From Macrotis lagotis (lineage: Eukaryota > Chordata > Mammalia > Peramelemorphia > Peramelidae): 64,000 nucleotides of DNA. The position numbers were made by a program, and so were the translations under genes. The notes under the pieces are model-generated. The model saw only the letters and a program-made list of their open reading frames with translations. It made no database searches and was not told the DNA's origin. The stretch lies in the NCBI RefSeq assembly GCF_037893015.1, contig NC_133666.1, positions 619,428,974-619,492,973 of the forward strand, written 5' to 3'. How positions within the stretch are numbered: position 1 is the stretch's first letter; every line of letters begins with the position of its first letter. This document shows positions 12,739 to 24,126 of this stretch, piece after piece.

Positions 12739-13119
12739 CTTTATAGTATTCTTAACTTTGAATAGCAGAAAAAATTTCTTCACCTTGAAGGGTGTCCTTG
12801 TCTTTGTTGTTGTTGTGATTATTGTTACTTGGTCTACCTTTTCAAAGAAGACCATTGCATCATGGAGATGATTCCATGACATTCAAATAAATTGCATTTG
12901 AGTGAGGAGGTGCTGTGCAAAGTCACCAGCTTCACTCTCTCCTCCAAAGTCTCTGGGTCCAGTGGTCAAGATCAGGACAACTGGAGATGGCCCTGAATGC
13001 AATGGGAGATTTTAGCTTTTAAAGAAAGGTCGTTCCCAGGTCATAGTTTAACTGAAGCAATGTTCATTCAGTCTTATGCTTTGTTGAGAGCTGCTGGTTG
13101 ATTGACCAGTTACAGGAGG

Positions 13120-13560
13120 GAATTAAAGGTGAGGAGCAAGGAGATCAAAAGGGAGAGAGCTATCAGAAGGACCTAAACTTAAATCATTGTATGCAGTGGC
13201 AGTCCTACTATGTGATTGATGAATTGGATAACTAGGGCTGGTGGAAGTGAAAAAGGCAAAGGAGTCAGGAGACCCAGGCCCGTTGATTCCCCACCCCCCC
13301 ACACACACCCCAGCCCCTAAACCATATATAGAATGGATTGGACTGGTGGATCCCCTATAGTCATCCCAGATTTACAATCTGCATCTTCTATGTTCTAGGG
13401 CCAGTGGACATAGGAGCTGAGTGTGCATCCAAACTGTCATTGGCTACAGGTGTGATCTTCGGACAGCTTCAGGGCTTCATTTTCTTCATCTGGCAGAGGA
13501 GAGAATTGAATGTTATTGCCCCATCCATCCTCTAACCTAGGATCCTCATTTTAGCTGGAA
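13120..13560 (+). repeat. Duplicated segment, paralogous to 58190-58610
   Basis: Shared blocks in the same order include GGTGGAAGTGAAAAA, 'cagatttacaatctgcatcttctatgttctaggg' (58386-58420 in the other copy) and GGACAGCTTCAG near 13458. No coding potential is supported. It could be a low-copy repeat or part of the ancestral duplication unit around the LRRC14-like genes. Confidence 0.7.
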
Positions 13561-13764
13561 ACTTAGGATGTTAAAAGAACATTATGGGTTTGTTTTTGGG
13601 GGGAGTCCTTGTCCCACACATGAGGAAAGGAATGGAAATTTTAAAAATGGTCACTAGCTTCTTTTTCTGACACGAGACTTGCTGTGGCTAGACTCAGGTG
13701 TCAGCAATATGTTTTAATTGATTCCATCAAATTCAAATTAAATCCATTTTGAGCACCACTTCAC

Positions 13765-13890
13765 AACTATTAGATTGGAGTCAGGAGGACCCCGCCTTTA
13801 AATTAAGCCTCAGACTCTTAATAATCACCTAGCTGTGTAACTTTTGGGCAAGTCAATTAACCCCCCACTGCCTTGCAAAACAAATAAAAA
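13765..13890 (+). repeat. tRNA-derived SINE, partial
   Basis: GATTGGAGTCAGGAGGACCC, then 'acctagctgtgtaactttt' and CTGCCTTGCAAAACAAATAA. Confidence 0.8.
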
Positions 13891-13894
13891 AAAA

Positions 13895-15120
13895 AAGTAA
13901 AGACAGATATTGGAGGAGTTGTGGGGAAAAGGAGATTCAACCATTCTGTAGAGCAATTTGGGATTCTGCTCAAAGGACTATAAGAACAAGCCTATCCTCT
14001 GACCTAACACTCCCATTACTAGGTCTGTATCCCAAAAGAGACAAAAAAAAATGGAAAAGTACAACTATGTACGAAAATATTATAGCAGCTCTTTTCTGTT
14101 GGCAAAGAATTGGAAATTGAAGGAATTAATTGGGGAATGGCTAAACAAATTGTGGTATGTGTCGATTATTGAATACAACTGTGCTATAAAAAATGATGAG
14201 CAGGAAACTTTCTTTTTTTTTTGAGTTTAGATGGTTCTTTTTTCATTAATTTTTATTTAAGATATTGAGTTTTACAATTTCCCCCCCCCATCTTACTTCC
14301 CTTCCCCCCCCCCCCCCGGAAAGCCCTCTGTCAGTCTTTACTTTGTTTCCATGTTTTACCTTGATCCAAAAATGGGTGTGATAAGAGAGAAATCATATCC
14401 TTAGAGAAGAGACAAGAAGTCTAAGAGGTAACATGATCAGTCAGTAAGATATCTGTGTTTTTCTAAATTGACGGGAATAGTCCTTGAGCTTTGTTCAAAC
14501 TCCACAGCTCCTTATCTGGATGCAGATGGCACTCTCCTTTGCAGAAAGCCCAAAATTGTTCCCGATTGTTGCACTGATGGAATGAGTGGGTCCATCAAGG
14601 TTATCATCACCCCCATGTTGCTGTTAGGGTGTACAGTGTTTTTGTGGTTCGATGAGCAGGAAACTTTCAGAAAAACCTGCAAAGACCTACATGAGCTGAT
14701 ATTGAATGAAATGAACTGTGAACAAAGTAATAGCAGTATTGTAAAATGATCAGCCGTGAATGATTTAGCTATTGGTAGCAATACAATGATCCAAGACTAC
14801 TCAAGTATTTTGGATGAAAAATGCCTTCATCTCCAGAGAAAGAGCTGAAAGTGAAAGAATCCAGATGAGAGCAAACATTTTTTACTTTATTTTTCTTAAG
14901 GGTTGCTTGGGTCTAATTTTCCCCCAACATGAAAATTATGAAAATGTTTTGAAGACTCTACATATATAACCTATATTGAATTGCTTACCTTTTCAATGAT
15001 AGGGGTTGGAGAGTGAGGAAGAGAGAGAATTTGGAACTAAAAAATTTTACAAATGAATGTTAAAAATTGTTTTTCAAGAAACTGGAGAAAAACAAAATAC
15101 TAAATAAAAGAATTTTTAAA
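13895..15120 (+). mobile_element. L1 ORF2 3' end and 3'UTR, split by a nested L1
   Basis: About 13905-14209 and 14650-15115 together form the C-terminal ORF2 block and 3'UTR of a second, older L1 subfamily (ends 'tatattgaattgcttacctt ... gaattttttaaaatt'). The halves are separated by an antisense L1 at 14210-14648. Confidence 0.85.
14210..14648 (-). mobile_element. Nested antisense L1 3' end
   Basis: Reverse-strand L1 3'UTR and ORF2 end (AACCACAAAAACACTGTACA on the minus strand at the 5' side). It is bordered by GATGAGCAGGAAACTTTC on both sides (about 14192-14209 and 14650-14668), a clear target duplication inside the host L1. Confidence 0.9.
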
Positions 15121-15162
15121 ATTAAGTACTTCTATCAGGGTAAAACAGGGAATATAGGGGTG

Positions 15163-15178
15163 TGTGTGTGTGTGTGTA
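15163..15178. repeat. (GT)n at left edge of duplication unit A
   Basis: A short GT run where homology between units A and B begins. Confidence 0.9.
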
Positions 15179-16094
15179 ATTTGTAGGGGTTTCCTAGCAA
15201 AGGAATGGGTTAAGATAGAAAAATTTTTCTCCTGCCCAATGAAGGATTGAGTGGGACTAAATCAGTGATGTCAAATCCATAGAGAAATGGGGGCCACAAA
15301 AATGTGTAAAAAGATCCCTGGTGGGTGCACATTGATTTAGAAAACCACATCATGACATTAATGTTTCATTCAGCTTTTTATTTTATTATCTATTTCTCTA
15401 GATGACCACTAAGTTCCCTTCCAGGTGTTAGTCACCTTAGAAAACCTTGTGATTTTTTGCTTGGTTTTTTTTTTTTTTTAGGAACTCAAGAATCCAAATG
15501 ACATTGAAGATTACTGCATTGGAAGAGAAGAGAATTGGTCAAAACAAGCTAATATGACTCCTTTCTGATACTCTATGTGATTTCCAGTCCTGCCTTTCAA
15601 GGATCTAAGGCCCTTTCCATATGGAGCATTCTATAATCCACTTGCTAAGGTCTTATTCACATCTGACATTCCTTATTGAAAGAATCCTTTAGCTTGAATT
15701 TCCTGCAGTCCACATCCTATGGGTCACACCAAGTTGCAAACTAGGAGTCTCTAAGGACTACCCAAAATGAATATATGTACAGAGAGGAGTATTTTTGAGG
15801 GGGAGGATCCCTTGAACTGTACAGTAACACCTATCAAGATACAGGATGAAGAAATTAATGAGAAATAATTGATTTATAGACAACTAGGTGCTAATGAGCT
15901 TATTCCCAACACCTGAAGAGGATTTATCTTTCCTGGTTTTTCAAAGACCTCTAGATCCTTCAAATCTTCACTGGAGGGAAAGGTCTCTATGGCTGGTAAG
16001 AGGTCTTTGTGTTCATTACCTCTTAGTGCTTAACTAGGGAAGGTGCTAAACAGACTGCTAGTAGGATTGCTAGGATCATGTGAGAACTCATTTC

Positions 16095-16208
16095 TCCAAT
16101 TTATCTACAAGGCATAGAAAAGCCTCAGGGAGCTCAGTCTGAGAAAATCCCTGTTTGAGGAGGCAACTGGAAGAACACCAACTACCAACAGAAGGCACTT
16201 TCTCTAAG
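16095..16208 (+). pseudogene. Unit A copy of LRRC14-like promoter and 5' non-coding exon
   Basis: Aligns with 31941-32052. The CCAAT box remains (near 16097), but the TATAAAA of unit B reads TAGAAAA here (about 16115). The exon end keeps a usable donor, CTAAG|GTAAAA, at 16208/16209. The change in the TATA box fits loss of promoter function. Confidence 0.65.
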
Positions 16209-18520
16209 GTAAAATTTCAGGGGAAGCCTTTGAGACCTGCAATTTTTTCTAAGATCCTTTTTGGACCCTCTGAGGAAGTGAAACCATTAGATATAGGCTG
16301 TTTGGAGGTCATGGCTATTAGCAACCTTAGTAGGCTTAGTAGGACTAAAGTGCCAAAGGACTGAAAATTTCGGTCCATGGGAAGAGAGCAAAGTCTGGCA
16401 ACTAAAAACTCTAAGAAGCAAATCTAAGACTTCGAAAAAGCCCTTTCATAATCCTATTTCTAGCAACTACTCACCTTACTCTGTAGATATTCTAGTTCTG
16501 TGGTTGGTTGACAGATACCTAGATTCCTCCAAAATGCATGGTTATTGACAACAATTGTTGCTAACAGTTGCTAAACAACTGGAGCCTACTTTGGCTAGAT
16601 TTACAGAGACAGTGGATAGACAAATTTAGCTCCTACTAATTTCTCTGGGTCATGCATTTTATGCTTTTTTTCCTTACTGTTTGAATGTTTAAAAAGGAAT
16701 TTACTAAACACTGCTTGGCACTGTGCTAGAGGATAGAAATAGAAGCAAGCAAAGACATTTCCTATCCTCAAGGAGCTTAGATTCTAATGGAGGAAGACAT
16801 GGGAGCAAGAGTTAGCAAGGGCAGAAGTGAGGCTGTGTCAGTGAGGACATGTGAAGAAGCATACCTTGGAGATGACCACACTGGTTCCTTCTTGTTTGTT
16901 TGTCTTTCTTCTGAACTTTCTAACTTCTCTATTATTCTACTTCCACACTACCCACTTCACTTCAATTAACTTTTTGACAAAATGATAACAGAAACTTACC
17001 CCTTACTCTCCCTTTATCTCTTGTACTGGTCACCACCCTAATGATTTGAATCCATTTCACCTAAGTCAGGAAGCTTCCAATCCTATGGCCATTTGGGGGT
17101 CAGCTTTTGTTATTCACTATCTCCTTGCTATATAGAACTAACTATATGTTCATCAATAAGTTGTTGGGTTTTGTTTTATTAAGTGTCAGCCAGGTACCAG
17201 ATACTGAGGATACAAATGAATTTAGAATGGAATAATCCTTAAATTCAAGGTACTTACATCTTATTCTAGTCTTCTGACCTGTCATTCAAGGCTATCTGTC
17301 ATATGGCACCACTCTTACTTTTCATCCTTAGTTCATATTCTCTTCCATGATGCTCCATGTATTCTGTTTGTCCATATTCTATTCTGTCTGACCCAGGCTC
17401 TCACACAGGCTGGTCCCTTAGAATGTACTCCTTCCTCCCCTCATCCTAGCTTCCTTCTAGGCTCAATTCAATTGCTGCCTTCTTTAGCAGATCAGTCCTG
17501 ACTCCTCCAGGAAATGACTTTCATCTTTACCCCTCTCCAGTTTTGTTTCCTCCCAAGAGAATGGGGGCTTCTTGAAGGCAGGGTTTATTTCTTTATGGGT
17601 TTTTTGGGTACCTGATACTAAGTGAATGCAACTGGATGGTTCTCTATGCATATGGCTATCAAACTACCAGTAATGTTCTTGTTCCCTCATGTTTGCCAAA
17701 GAACTATCACTTTTCCCTCAATGCCCAAATCAAGTTTTACCTATTCCAGGAAGCTTCTAATAGTCTTGTCTCTAGACCTGCACTTAGTGAGAATCTTCCA
17801 ATCTACAGACCATACTTGTTTTCCCTTGATCAAAAGAGTGATACTTGTAAAATGAAAAGCATAGTACCCAAAATAGTCAGTACTTAATATTTGTCTCTCT
17901 CCCCCTTTCCCCCTACATCTTTTATAACATTTAGAGATGGCATATTCTCTACTTCTTTGATTCATTGAGGACAAAGATTTAAATGTAGCTAAGATTTTAT
18001 AACCTTACCCAGACCAGGGTACTCTAACTAATAATAATGATCACCAGGTGAAAAGCTCAAGCATGTTGGAAGAGATTAAAGATTGATGAAACAAAATGTG
18101 AAGGGCTTGCTTATTAATAGTCAATCCTGTCACAAGCCTACAGAGGTAACCAATGAGCTCTTGAGCTCTGCTAGTAGAAGGGTCTAGGACAAAAGAAGTG
18201 ATAGCTTATGTTGAGAAGCTGAGATGATAGCTAGAGATATGAAGGACCCTGGAATTAAACCAACCTTAAAAGGAAAAGTTCTATCACGTAAGTTATAGGT
18301 TACCCTCAGTAGTAAGAATGGAGAAAGAAGGGTGAAGCCCAGAATCAGCCCAGGGCTTTTCCTCACTAGACATATGACTGGCCAAGTTAGGGTTGATGAC
18401 TGTGCTAGAAAAACAGACATGGAGGTTATTTGGGATGACATGGGTAGGGAAAGGGAAGTGGGTTAGTGTCTTCAAGCCCCTAGAACTGACTTCTCATTCT
18501 GCAACCTTTCCCTTTGGCAG
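16209..18520 (+). other. Unit A intron 1, enlarged
   Basis: About 2.3 kb against 0.43 kb in unit B. It holds old repeat fragments (16700-16900, 17170-17290), an L2 piece (17259-17640), and a segment (18056-18520) that is copied again at 20636-21100. No coding sequence is supported. Confidence 0.6.
17259..17640 (+). repeat. L2 LINE 3' end
   Basis: 'caattcaattgctgccttct ... tcctgactcctcc ... gggcttcttgaaggcagggtt' is the terminal L2 layout. Confidence 0.65.
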
Positions 18521-18925
18521 GTTCTCCTCATTGTGTGTGGAGTTCCAGATACCCCAGTTCCAGCCACGAACTCTCTTAAGTTCCTGAATGCTTGGGAGTT
18601 AGTGCAAGATGAGGTGGCCATATGTAAAGCTTGAGTTTCTGCCTTGGACCCTGTGTGATGTTCTGTTTAAGGTGGCTTTTTGGAACCACAAGAAAGTATT
18701 TCTCTTCAATTTGGTGAAAATTTGGCCCTATTCAGATCTCAGAGTTAGAAGACTACTACAGACTTGTGAGAGACCTCACCATCTTCCTTCTATGAATTGT
18801 CCAGATTGTTTGTGGACCCTCCCCTGTATTGAATTTGACAAGAATATTTTTGATGACATCATTCAGGGAGTGATAATCAATTTAAGGAAAGAAATACATT
18901 ATGCTTCCCAACAGCCCCTACGCAG
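18521..18925 (+). pseudogene. LRRC14/PRAME-like pseudogene A, coding exon 1
   Basis: Acceptor CTTTGGCAG at 18520 and donor CGCAG|GTTTGT at 18925/18926 match unit B exactly. The translation EFLPWTLCDVLFKVAFWNHKKV ... EFDKNIFDDIIQGV is close to unit B. However, the ATG of unit B (32524) is ACG here (about 18567), and a 2-base loss just before the FLPW block (near 18630) shifts the frame. It belongs with the last exon at 23607; the middle coding exon is absent from this unit. Confidence 0.85.
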
Positions 18926-20132
18926 GTTTGTCCTTGGGGTATGAGGGAAGATTTTAACCTATTCTGGGAGGTGGTTCCTGCTGGATTAAGTTCACTTGCT
19001 ATATACTAAGCACCTACTCATGTGCAAACTTGTTGGTCATTGGAGGAAAGAGTTTCATCTCTGTCTTCAAAACTCTTACATTCTACTGGAAGAATCAAAT
19101 ACAGTATAGACATAGATTGGTTCATATAATTTCAAGTTGGAGGAAACACTAACATCTAGGGAGGAGGAGGAAAGCCCCAGATCAGAAACAGTCCTGGAGA
19201 TGGACTTTGATAAGCTAAATTTGCAAAGGAAGAATTAACCAAACTGCTTGATATAGTATAACAAAATATTAGTAGGAATCTTTAAGGCCCTCTAAGAAAT
19301 GAACCAATTTAACAGAAAAATAAACAAATGGCAAAGTAAAGAATGAAATAAATTGCTAGAATAATTAGAGCAAAAAGACATATGGCATCTTCAGAACGGT
19401 AAGACAAAGCAAAATGGCACTTGAATTGAACTTAAAATGAAGCTAGAAGTGCTGAGGAGGAAACAGAGACCACTTCTGGAAAGACTCAGAATTGAAAAGG
19501 GAAGGAATAGTTACTAGTAGAGCAGGCAGACTGAGATAAGGATATGTATATGAAGGGTAAAAAAGAGGAAAAACAAAACTAGGAGACATGAGACTGGAGA
19601 CTTGAAATGTCAGGTTAAGAATTTAGTAAGGCAATTGGGGTACCTCTAAAGATCTGCAAGTAAAGTGATATGTCAAACTTGTTTTATAAATGCAAATTGA
19701 AAGACCAAATAAAGGTTGGTTTAGAGTGTGTAATCAAGAAAAGAGAGAGACCAATTAAGAAGATATTCAAACTGTCCTAATGGCATAAACCACTTGAGAA
19801 CTGAAGCAAAAGATAAAGTGGAATAAGAATTAATAAGACTTGGAAAAACACAATAGAAAACTGATAAAAGGGGAAGGTACCCGGTAGGGGAACACAGTGA
19901 AGAAGTTCAAAATAAAGTTAAAGAAGTCCAAAAGTAGTTCTGCTGGGTGAGAAATAAAGAAATATTTGAAGAAATGTCTGTCTGCCCTGTTTCCTCTCCT
20001 TAAATGGAATTTTTGTCCTTCAATTGGAGGGATAGAGGAATGTGGTGTGAATAACAAGACTGATTAGATCTTGCCAGGTGGTAAGATTTCCCAATGATAA
20101 GATTACTAGAATTATGGTAGAGAAGCCAAAGA

Positions 20133-20312
20133 AGTTTCAAAAAAGTGCTTTGTTATTTTTCAGTCATTTTCAATATGAGGAAACTAGGCACACAGAACTT
20201 AGTGACTTGCCCTGAATCACACATCTAGTAAAGTTTCTGAGGCTGGATTTGAACTTGGGAAGTGAAATCTTATGAACTTCAGGCCCAGCAGTCTATGCAC
20301 TGCACCACCAAA
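20133..20312 (-). repeat. Long tRNA-type SINE, antisense, decayed
   Basis: It corresponds to 34139-34385 in unit B and so predates the duplication. It keeps 'gtgacttgccctgaatcacacatctagtaa' and the reversed head. Confidence 0.6.
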
Positions 20313-20445
20313 ATGAGTGCAGCCAATTGGAAAATGAGATGCCATTTTTAAATGTACTTTGTTCATTAATATTAATGTCATATTTAAAATGCATTATAGA
20401 AAATGGAATATTGTTGTTCTAAGTCAAATTTCTGCCAGTTTCTAA

Positions 20446-20598
20446 GCAGTTTTTTTTTTTTTTTTGCAAGGCAAACGGGGTTAAGTGGCTTGCCCACGCA
20501 GCTAGGTAATTATTAAGTGTCTGAGACCGGATTTGAACTCAGGTACTCCTGACTCCAGGGCTGGTGGTGCTTTATCCACTGCCACCTAGCCGCCCCTC
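20446..20598 (-). repeat. tRNA-derived SINE, antisense, unit A only
   Basis: The poly(T) start, TTGCAAGGCAAACGGGGTTA and TGCCACCTAGCCGCCCC are present. Unit B near 34507 reads through without it. The flanking 'aagcagtttttt' is repeated. Confidence 0.9.
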
Positions 20599-20635
20599 CA
20601 AGCAGTTTTTTAATCAAATAAGGCATTCTTTCGAT

Positions 20636-21205
20636 CAAGCATGTTGGAAGAGATGGATTAAAGACTGATGAAACAGACTGTGAAGGGATTGCTTATTAAT
20701 AGTAAACCCTGTCACATGCCTACAAAGGTAACCAATGGGCTCTTGAGCTCTGCTAGTGGAAGGACCTAAGACAAAAAAAGTTTATGTCAAGAAGCTGAGA
20801 TGATGACTAGAGACATGAAAGACCCTGGAATTAAACCAACCTTAAAAGGAAGAATTATATCAGGTAGGTTATAGGTTACCCTCAGTAGTAAGAATGGAGA
20901 AAATATTGAAGCCCAGAATCAAAGTCTTTTTGCCCAAAAGGTAATTTCTAGATAAATGACTAGCCAAGTTAGTTGATGACTGTGCTAGAAAAATAGATAC
21001 AGTGGTTACTTGGGTGACATGGGTGGGGATAGGGATTCGGGTTAGAGTCTTCGAGACCCTAGATCTAACTTCTCATTTTTACAACCTCTATCTTTGGCAG
21101 GTGCTACCTACTCTGTGTGTGGGCTTCAGATACCCCAGTTCCAGACATGAAATCTCTGCAGTTCCTGAGTGCTTGGGAATTAGTGCAAGATGAGGTGGTC
21201 ACATG
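20636..21205 (+). pseudogene. Second, truncated copy of coding exon 1 and its upstream intron (A2)
   Basis: Nearly the same as 18056-18620, starting 'caagcatgttggaagagat'. It includes an acceptor (CTTTGGCAG ending at 21100), an intact ATG at 21147 and the frame MKSLQFLSAWELVQDEVVT, which matches MNSLQFLSAWNLVQDEKVA of unit B. The exon is cut at 21205, where an L1 3' end begins. It is therefore the start of a third LRRC14-like gene copy fused into unit A, probably left by unequal exchange. Confidence 0.85.
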
Positions 21206-21875
21206 ACCACTACTGGGTCTATACCCTGAAGAGATCACAAAAAAGGGTAAAAACATCATTTGTACAAAAATATTCATAGCAGGCCCTGTTTGTGGTGGCA
21301 AAAAATTGGAAATTGAGTAAATGTCCATTAGTTGGGGAATGGCTGAACAAATTGTGTATGTATATCATGGAACACTGTTGTTCTATTAGAAACCAGGAGG
21401 GATGGGAATTCAGGGAAGCCTGGAGGGATTTGCATGAACTGATGCTGAGCAAGATGAACAGAATCAGAAGAACACTATACACCATAACAGCAACATGGGT
21501 TTGATGATCAATCTTAATGGACTTGCTCATTTTATCAGTGCAACAATCAGGGACAATTTGGGGCTATCTGCAATGGATGAGGAATACCATCTGTTTCCAC
21601 AGAAAGAATTGTGGAGTTTGAATAAAGACCAAAGACTATTACCTCTAATTAAAAAAAAAAAAAAAAGGTTATCTTGTTATGTAATTTTGCTATCTCTTCT
21701 GCTTTATTTTTTTCCTTAAGGATATGATTTCTCTCTCAATACCTTCAACTTAGTCTTTACATTGTTTCCATGCTATAAATTAATCTATCAGACTGCCTTC
21801 TGTGGGGGGTGGGGAAGGAAAAAACAAGATTAGGGGGAAAACTGTAAAATTAAAAACTAAATTAAAAAATTTTTT
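21206..21875 (+). mobile_element. L1 3' end, 5'-truncated
   Basis: Runs from ACCACTACTGGGTCTATACC through the ORF2 C-terminus to GGGGGGTGGGGAAGGAAAAA and an A-rich tail. It replaces the rest of exon A2; no target duplication is seen, so a deletion may have come with it. Its start point equals that of the element at 48729. Confidence 0.9.
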
Positions 21876-21959
21876 AAAAGAATTCTTTCCATATCCATTC
21901 TTTGGAAATGTATTTCCTTCCTAAAAGATCTCTAATTTGTTTATGATGTGACATTACAT

Positions 21960-22380
21960 CTAAGTCATCCATTTGGAGCCTGTTGTAGTATATGTGTGAT
22001 TATTGGTCTGAACATAATTTCTGCCAAGATGCCTTCTAATTTTCTAATTTCTAATTTCCTATTTTTGTTAAGTAGTATGGCTTTACTCCAATAGTTGAGA
22101 GTCTTTGGAGTTTGAACATTATACTACTATGCTGCTTTGTTTTTTGATGTTTTCTGTTTGTTGTGTACCTAATCTGATTTACAGATTGACTTTTCTATTT
22201 TTTTATAGTACTAAATCATTTTATCATACTGATTGTACTGTAGTTTGAGGTCTGATACTCTTAAGCCTCTTTCCTTCTTATCTCTGTACTCAGTATTTTC
22301 TTTGAGATTCTTGATCTTATTTCTCCATTTAAATTCCATTTAACTTTATCTTTGCTAGTTATATAAAGAAAACATTTAGT
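21960..22380 (-). mobile_element. L1 ORF2 fragment, antisense
   Basis: 'gtagtttgaggtctgatact ... agattcttgatcttatttct' is the reverse of the ORF2 region after the RT domain. Confidence 0.6.
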
Positions 22381-22479
22381 TGTTTGGTTGGCATGGCATA
22401 GGTAAGGAGATAAATATGAGAAATATTATCATGTCTTAATGATATTGGCATGACTTAAATATGCACAATTAAGATTTGA

Positions 22480-22690
22480 CTAGGGGCAGCTAATTGACAC
22501 AGTGGAAGAGCACCAGCCCTAGAGTCAGGAGGACATGAGATTAAATCTGCCCTCAAACACTTGAAATTTATTAGCTGTGTGGCCTTGGGCAAGTCACTTA
22601 ACCCTGTTTGCCTCAGTTTATTCATATGAAAAATAACTGGAGAATGAAATGGCAAAGCATTTTGGCATCATTGCCAGGAGTGTTAACAAT
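22480..22690 (+). repeat. tRNA-derived SINE, long type
   Basis: Head GGGGCAGCTAATTGACACAG, body 'ttagctgtgtggccttgggc', tail 'gaatgaaatggcaaagcatt'. Confidence 0.85.
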
Positions 22691-22971
22691 TCTTCTTGCT
22701 TTACCTTTTATTCTTTGCTAAGTCCTCTAGAATTTCTCGATTATATATAATGATGATTCTTTGATTTTAAATAGATAGTAGTTACCATATTTAGAAAAGA
22801 ATCATTGCCCCTAGTCTTTCTAAGTGTATGGATGGATGTGTTTTTTACATAGAAATAGGATGGATTTTTATCAAGTGTATTTTCTGCTTTTATTGATCTA
22901 CTCTGATAATCTTTGTTATTTTATTTGTATGGTTTTTTGTAGTTATTAATGCTTATAATTTTCCTTACAGG

Positions 22972-23215
22972 TCACCTTTAGTGGTGCAATGGACAGAGTA
23001 GAGTACAAGACCAGGAGTTAGACTCCTCTTTCTCAGTTCAGATCCAGCCTCACTTACTAGCTGCGTGATCCTTGGGGAAACCCTGTTTGCTTCAGTTTCT
23101 TCATTTCCAAAATGAGCTGGAGAAGGAAAGGGCAAATCAGTCCAGGAACTATGCCAAGAAAACCCTAAATGGGATCATGAAGAGTCAGACAAAACTGAAA
23201 TGAATGAACAACAGT
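22972..23215 (+). repeat. tRNA-derived SINE, long type
   Basis: Head 'agtggtgcaatggacagagt' and tail 'aaaaccctaaatgggatcatgaagagtcagac', typical of the longer marsupial SINE family. Confidence 0.8.
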
Positions 23216-23606
23216 ATGCTCCTTTAACCCAGTTTTCATGTGTTTCTGGACAGAAACTTTCCCAATTCTTCACAACAACCCACTGCAGGACATTTCTTAT
23301 TGTTATATGCAGGTCTTTTTTTTTAAGCTATAAAAGATTCATTTTTGATGGTCACTAAATAGACTTTTAGCTTTAATTTTTGGTTTAGCCCAGTTATTGT
23401 CATTTTCTGCTTAAGTTAATGTTGCCTTGACTCTATACCCCTAACTTTGTCAAAACCTAAATATCTTGACTACAAGGCAAAGATTTCCAGCAGGTGGTAC
23501 CTATAGGCTGGAAGTTTTTAGTTTGGCATGGGGTAGGAGTAGAGACAGAAATAGATCTCTGAGATTAAATGGATAAATAACACCCTTGTTTTTCTTTTAT
23601 TTTCAG

Positions 23607-24126
23607 TGGTATTCAAGGTCCTCTGGAGAGCATCAAACTATCTTGCTGCTTTTTAACTAATGAAGACTTCAGCTACCTGGCCCAGAGCTGCCATGGTCCT
23701 AATCTTATAAAGCTGGACCTCTCAGGCACTAACTTAACAAACTGAACTCTTTCCTGGCATTACTCAAGACAACCTCAAACAAATTGATTTGTCTGAATAT
23801 TACAAAGTGTAGTCTTCAAGACACTCACTTTCATGCTATCGTGCCATATTTGTGCAGATGCAAGAGTCTTTCCCACCTTGGTCTTTTTTGGAAACCTTCT
23901 CTCTATGAGGAGTCTGAGGGTTCTGAAGGAACAGTTCCAGAAAAAAAAGTGCTCAACTTGAAGGTGATATCACTTCCAGCCTTTCTGGAAAACCCTTTCC
24001 AACACAGCCCTACATCTATTACATCAGAGTCCTTGACCAGCTGTGACGATCAAAGCCTAGCATTTTGCATACCAAGAAAACCCATACACTTTGCATTTGA
24101 CATGTGTGATTATTTTGACATATGGT
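23607..24126 (+). pseudogene. LRRC14/PRAME-like pseudogene A, last exon
   Basis: Acceptor TTTTATTTTCAG ends at 23606. The frame reads IQGPLESIKLSCCFLTNEDF ... LAQSCHGPNLIKLDLSGTNL, then shifts near 23744 relative to unit B (a short deletion gives TGA). A following frame keeps LNITKCSLQDTHFHAI ... FAFDMCDYFDIW and stops at 24126. These are C-terminal leucine-rich repeats of the LRRC14/PRAME family. A poly(A) signal AATAAA follows near 24238. With the exon 1 damage and missing middle exon, no full protein can be made. Confidence 0.85.

Noticed and set aside
12394-12882. 162-codon minus-strand frame
   Set aside because: It runs through a SINE; its middle part is the translated SINE body and the rest has no family features.
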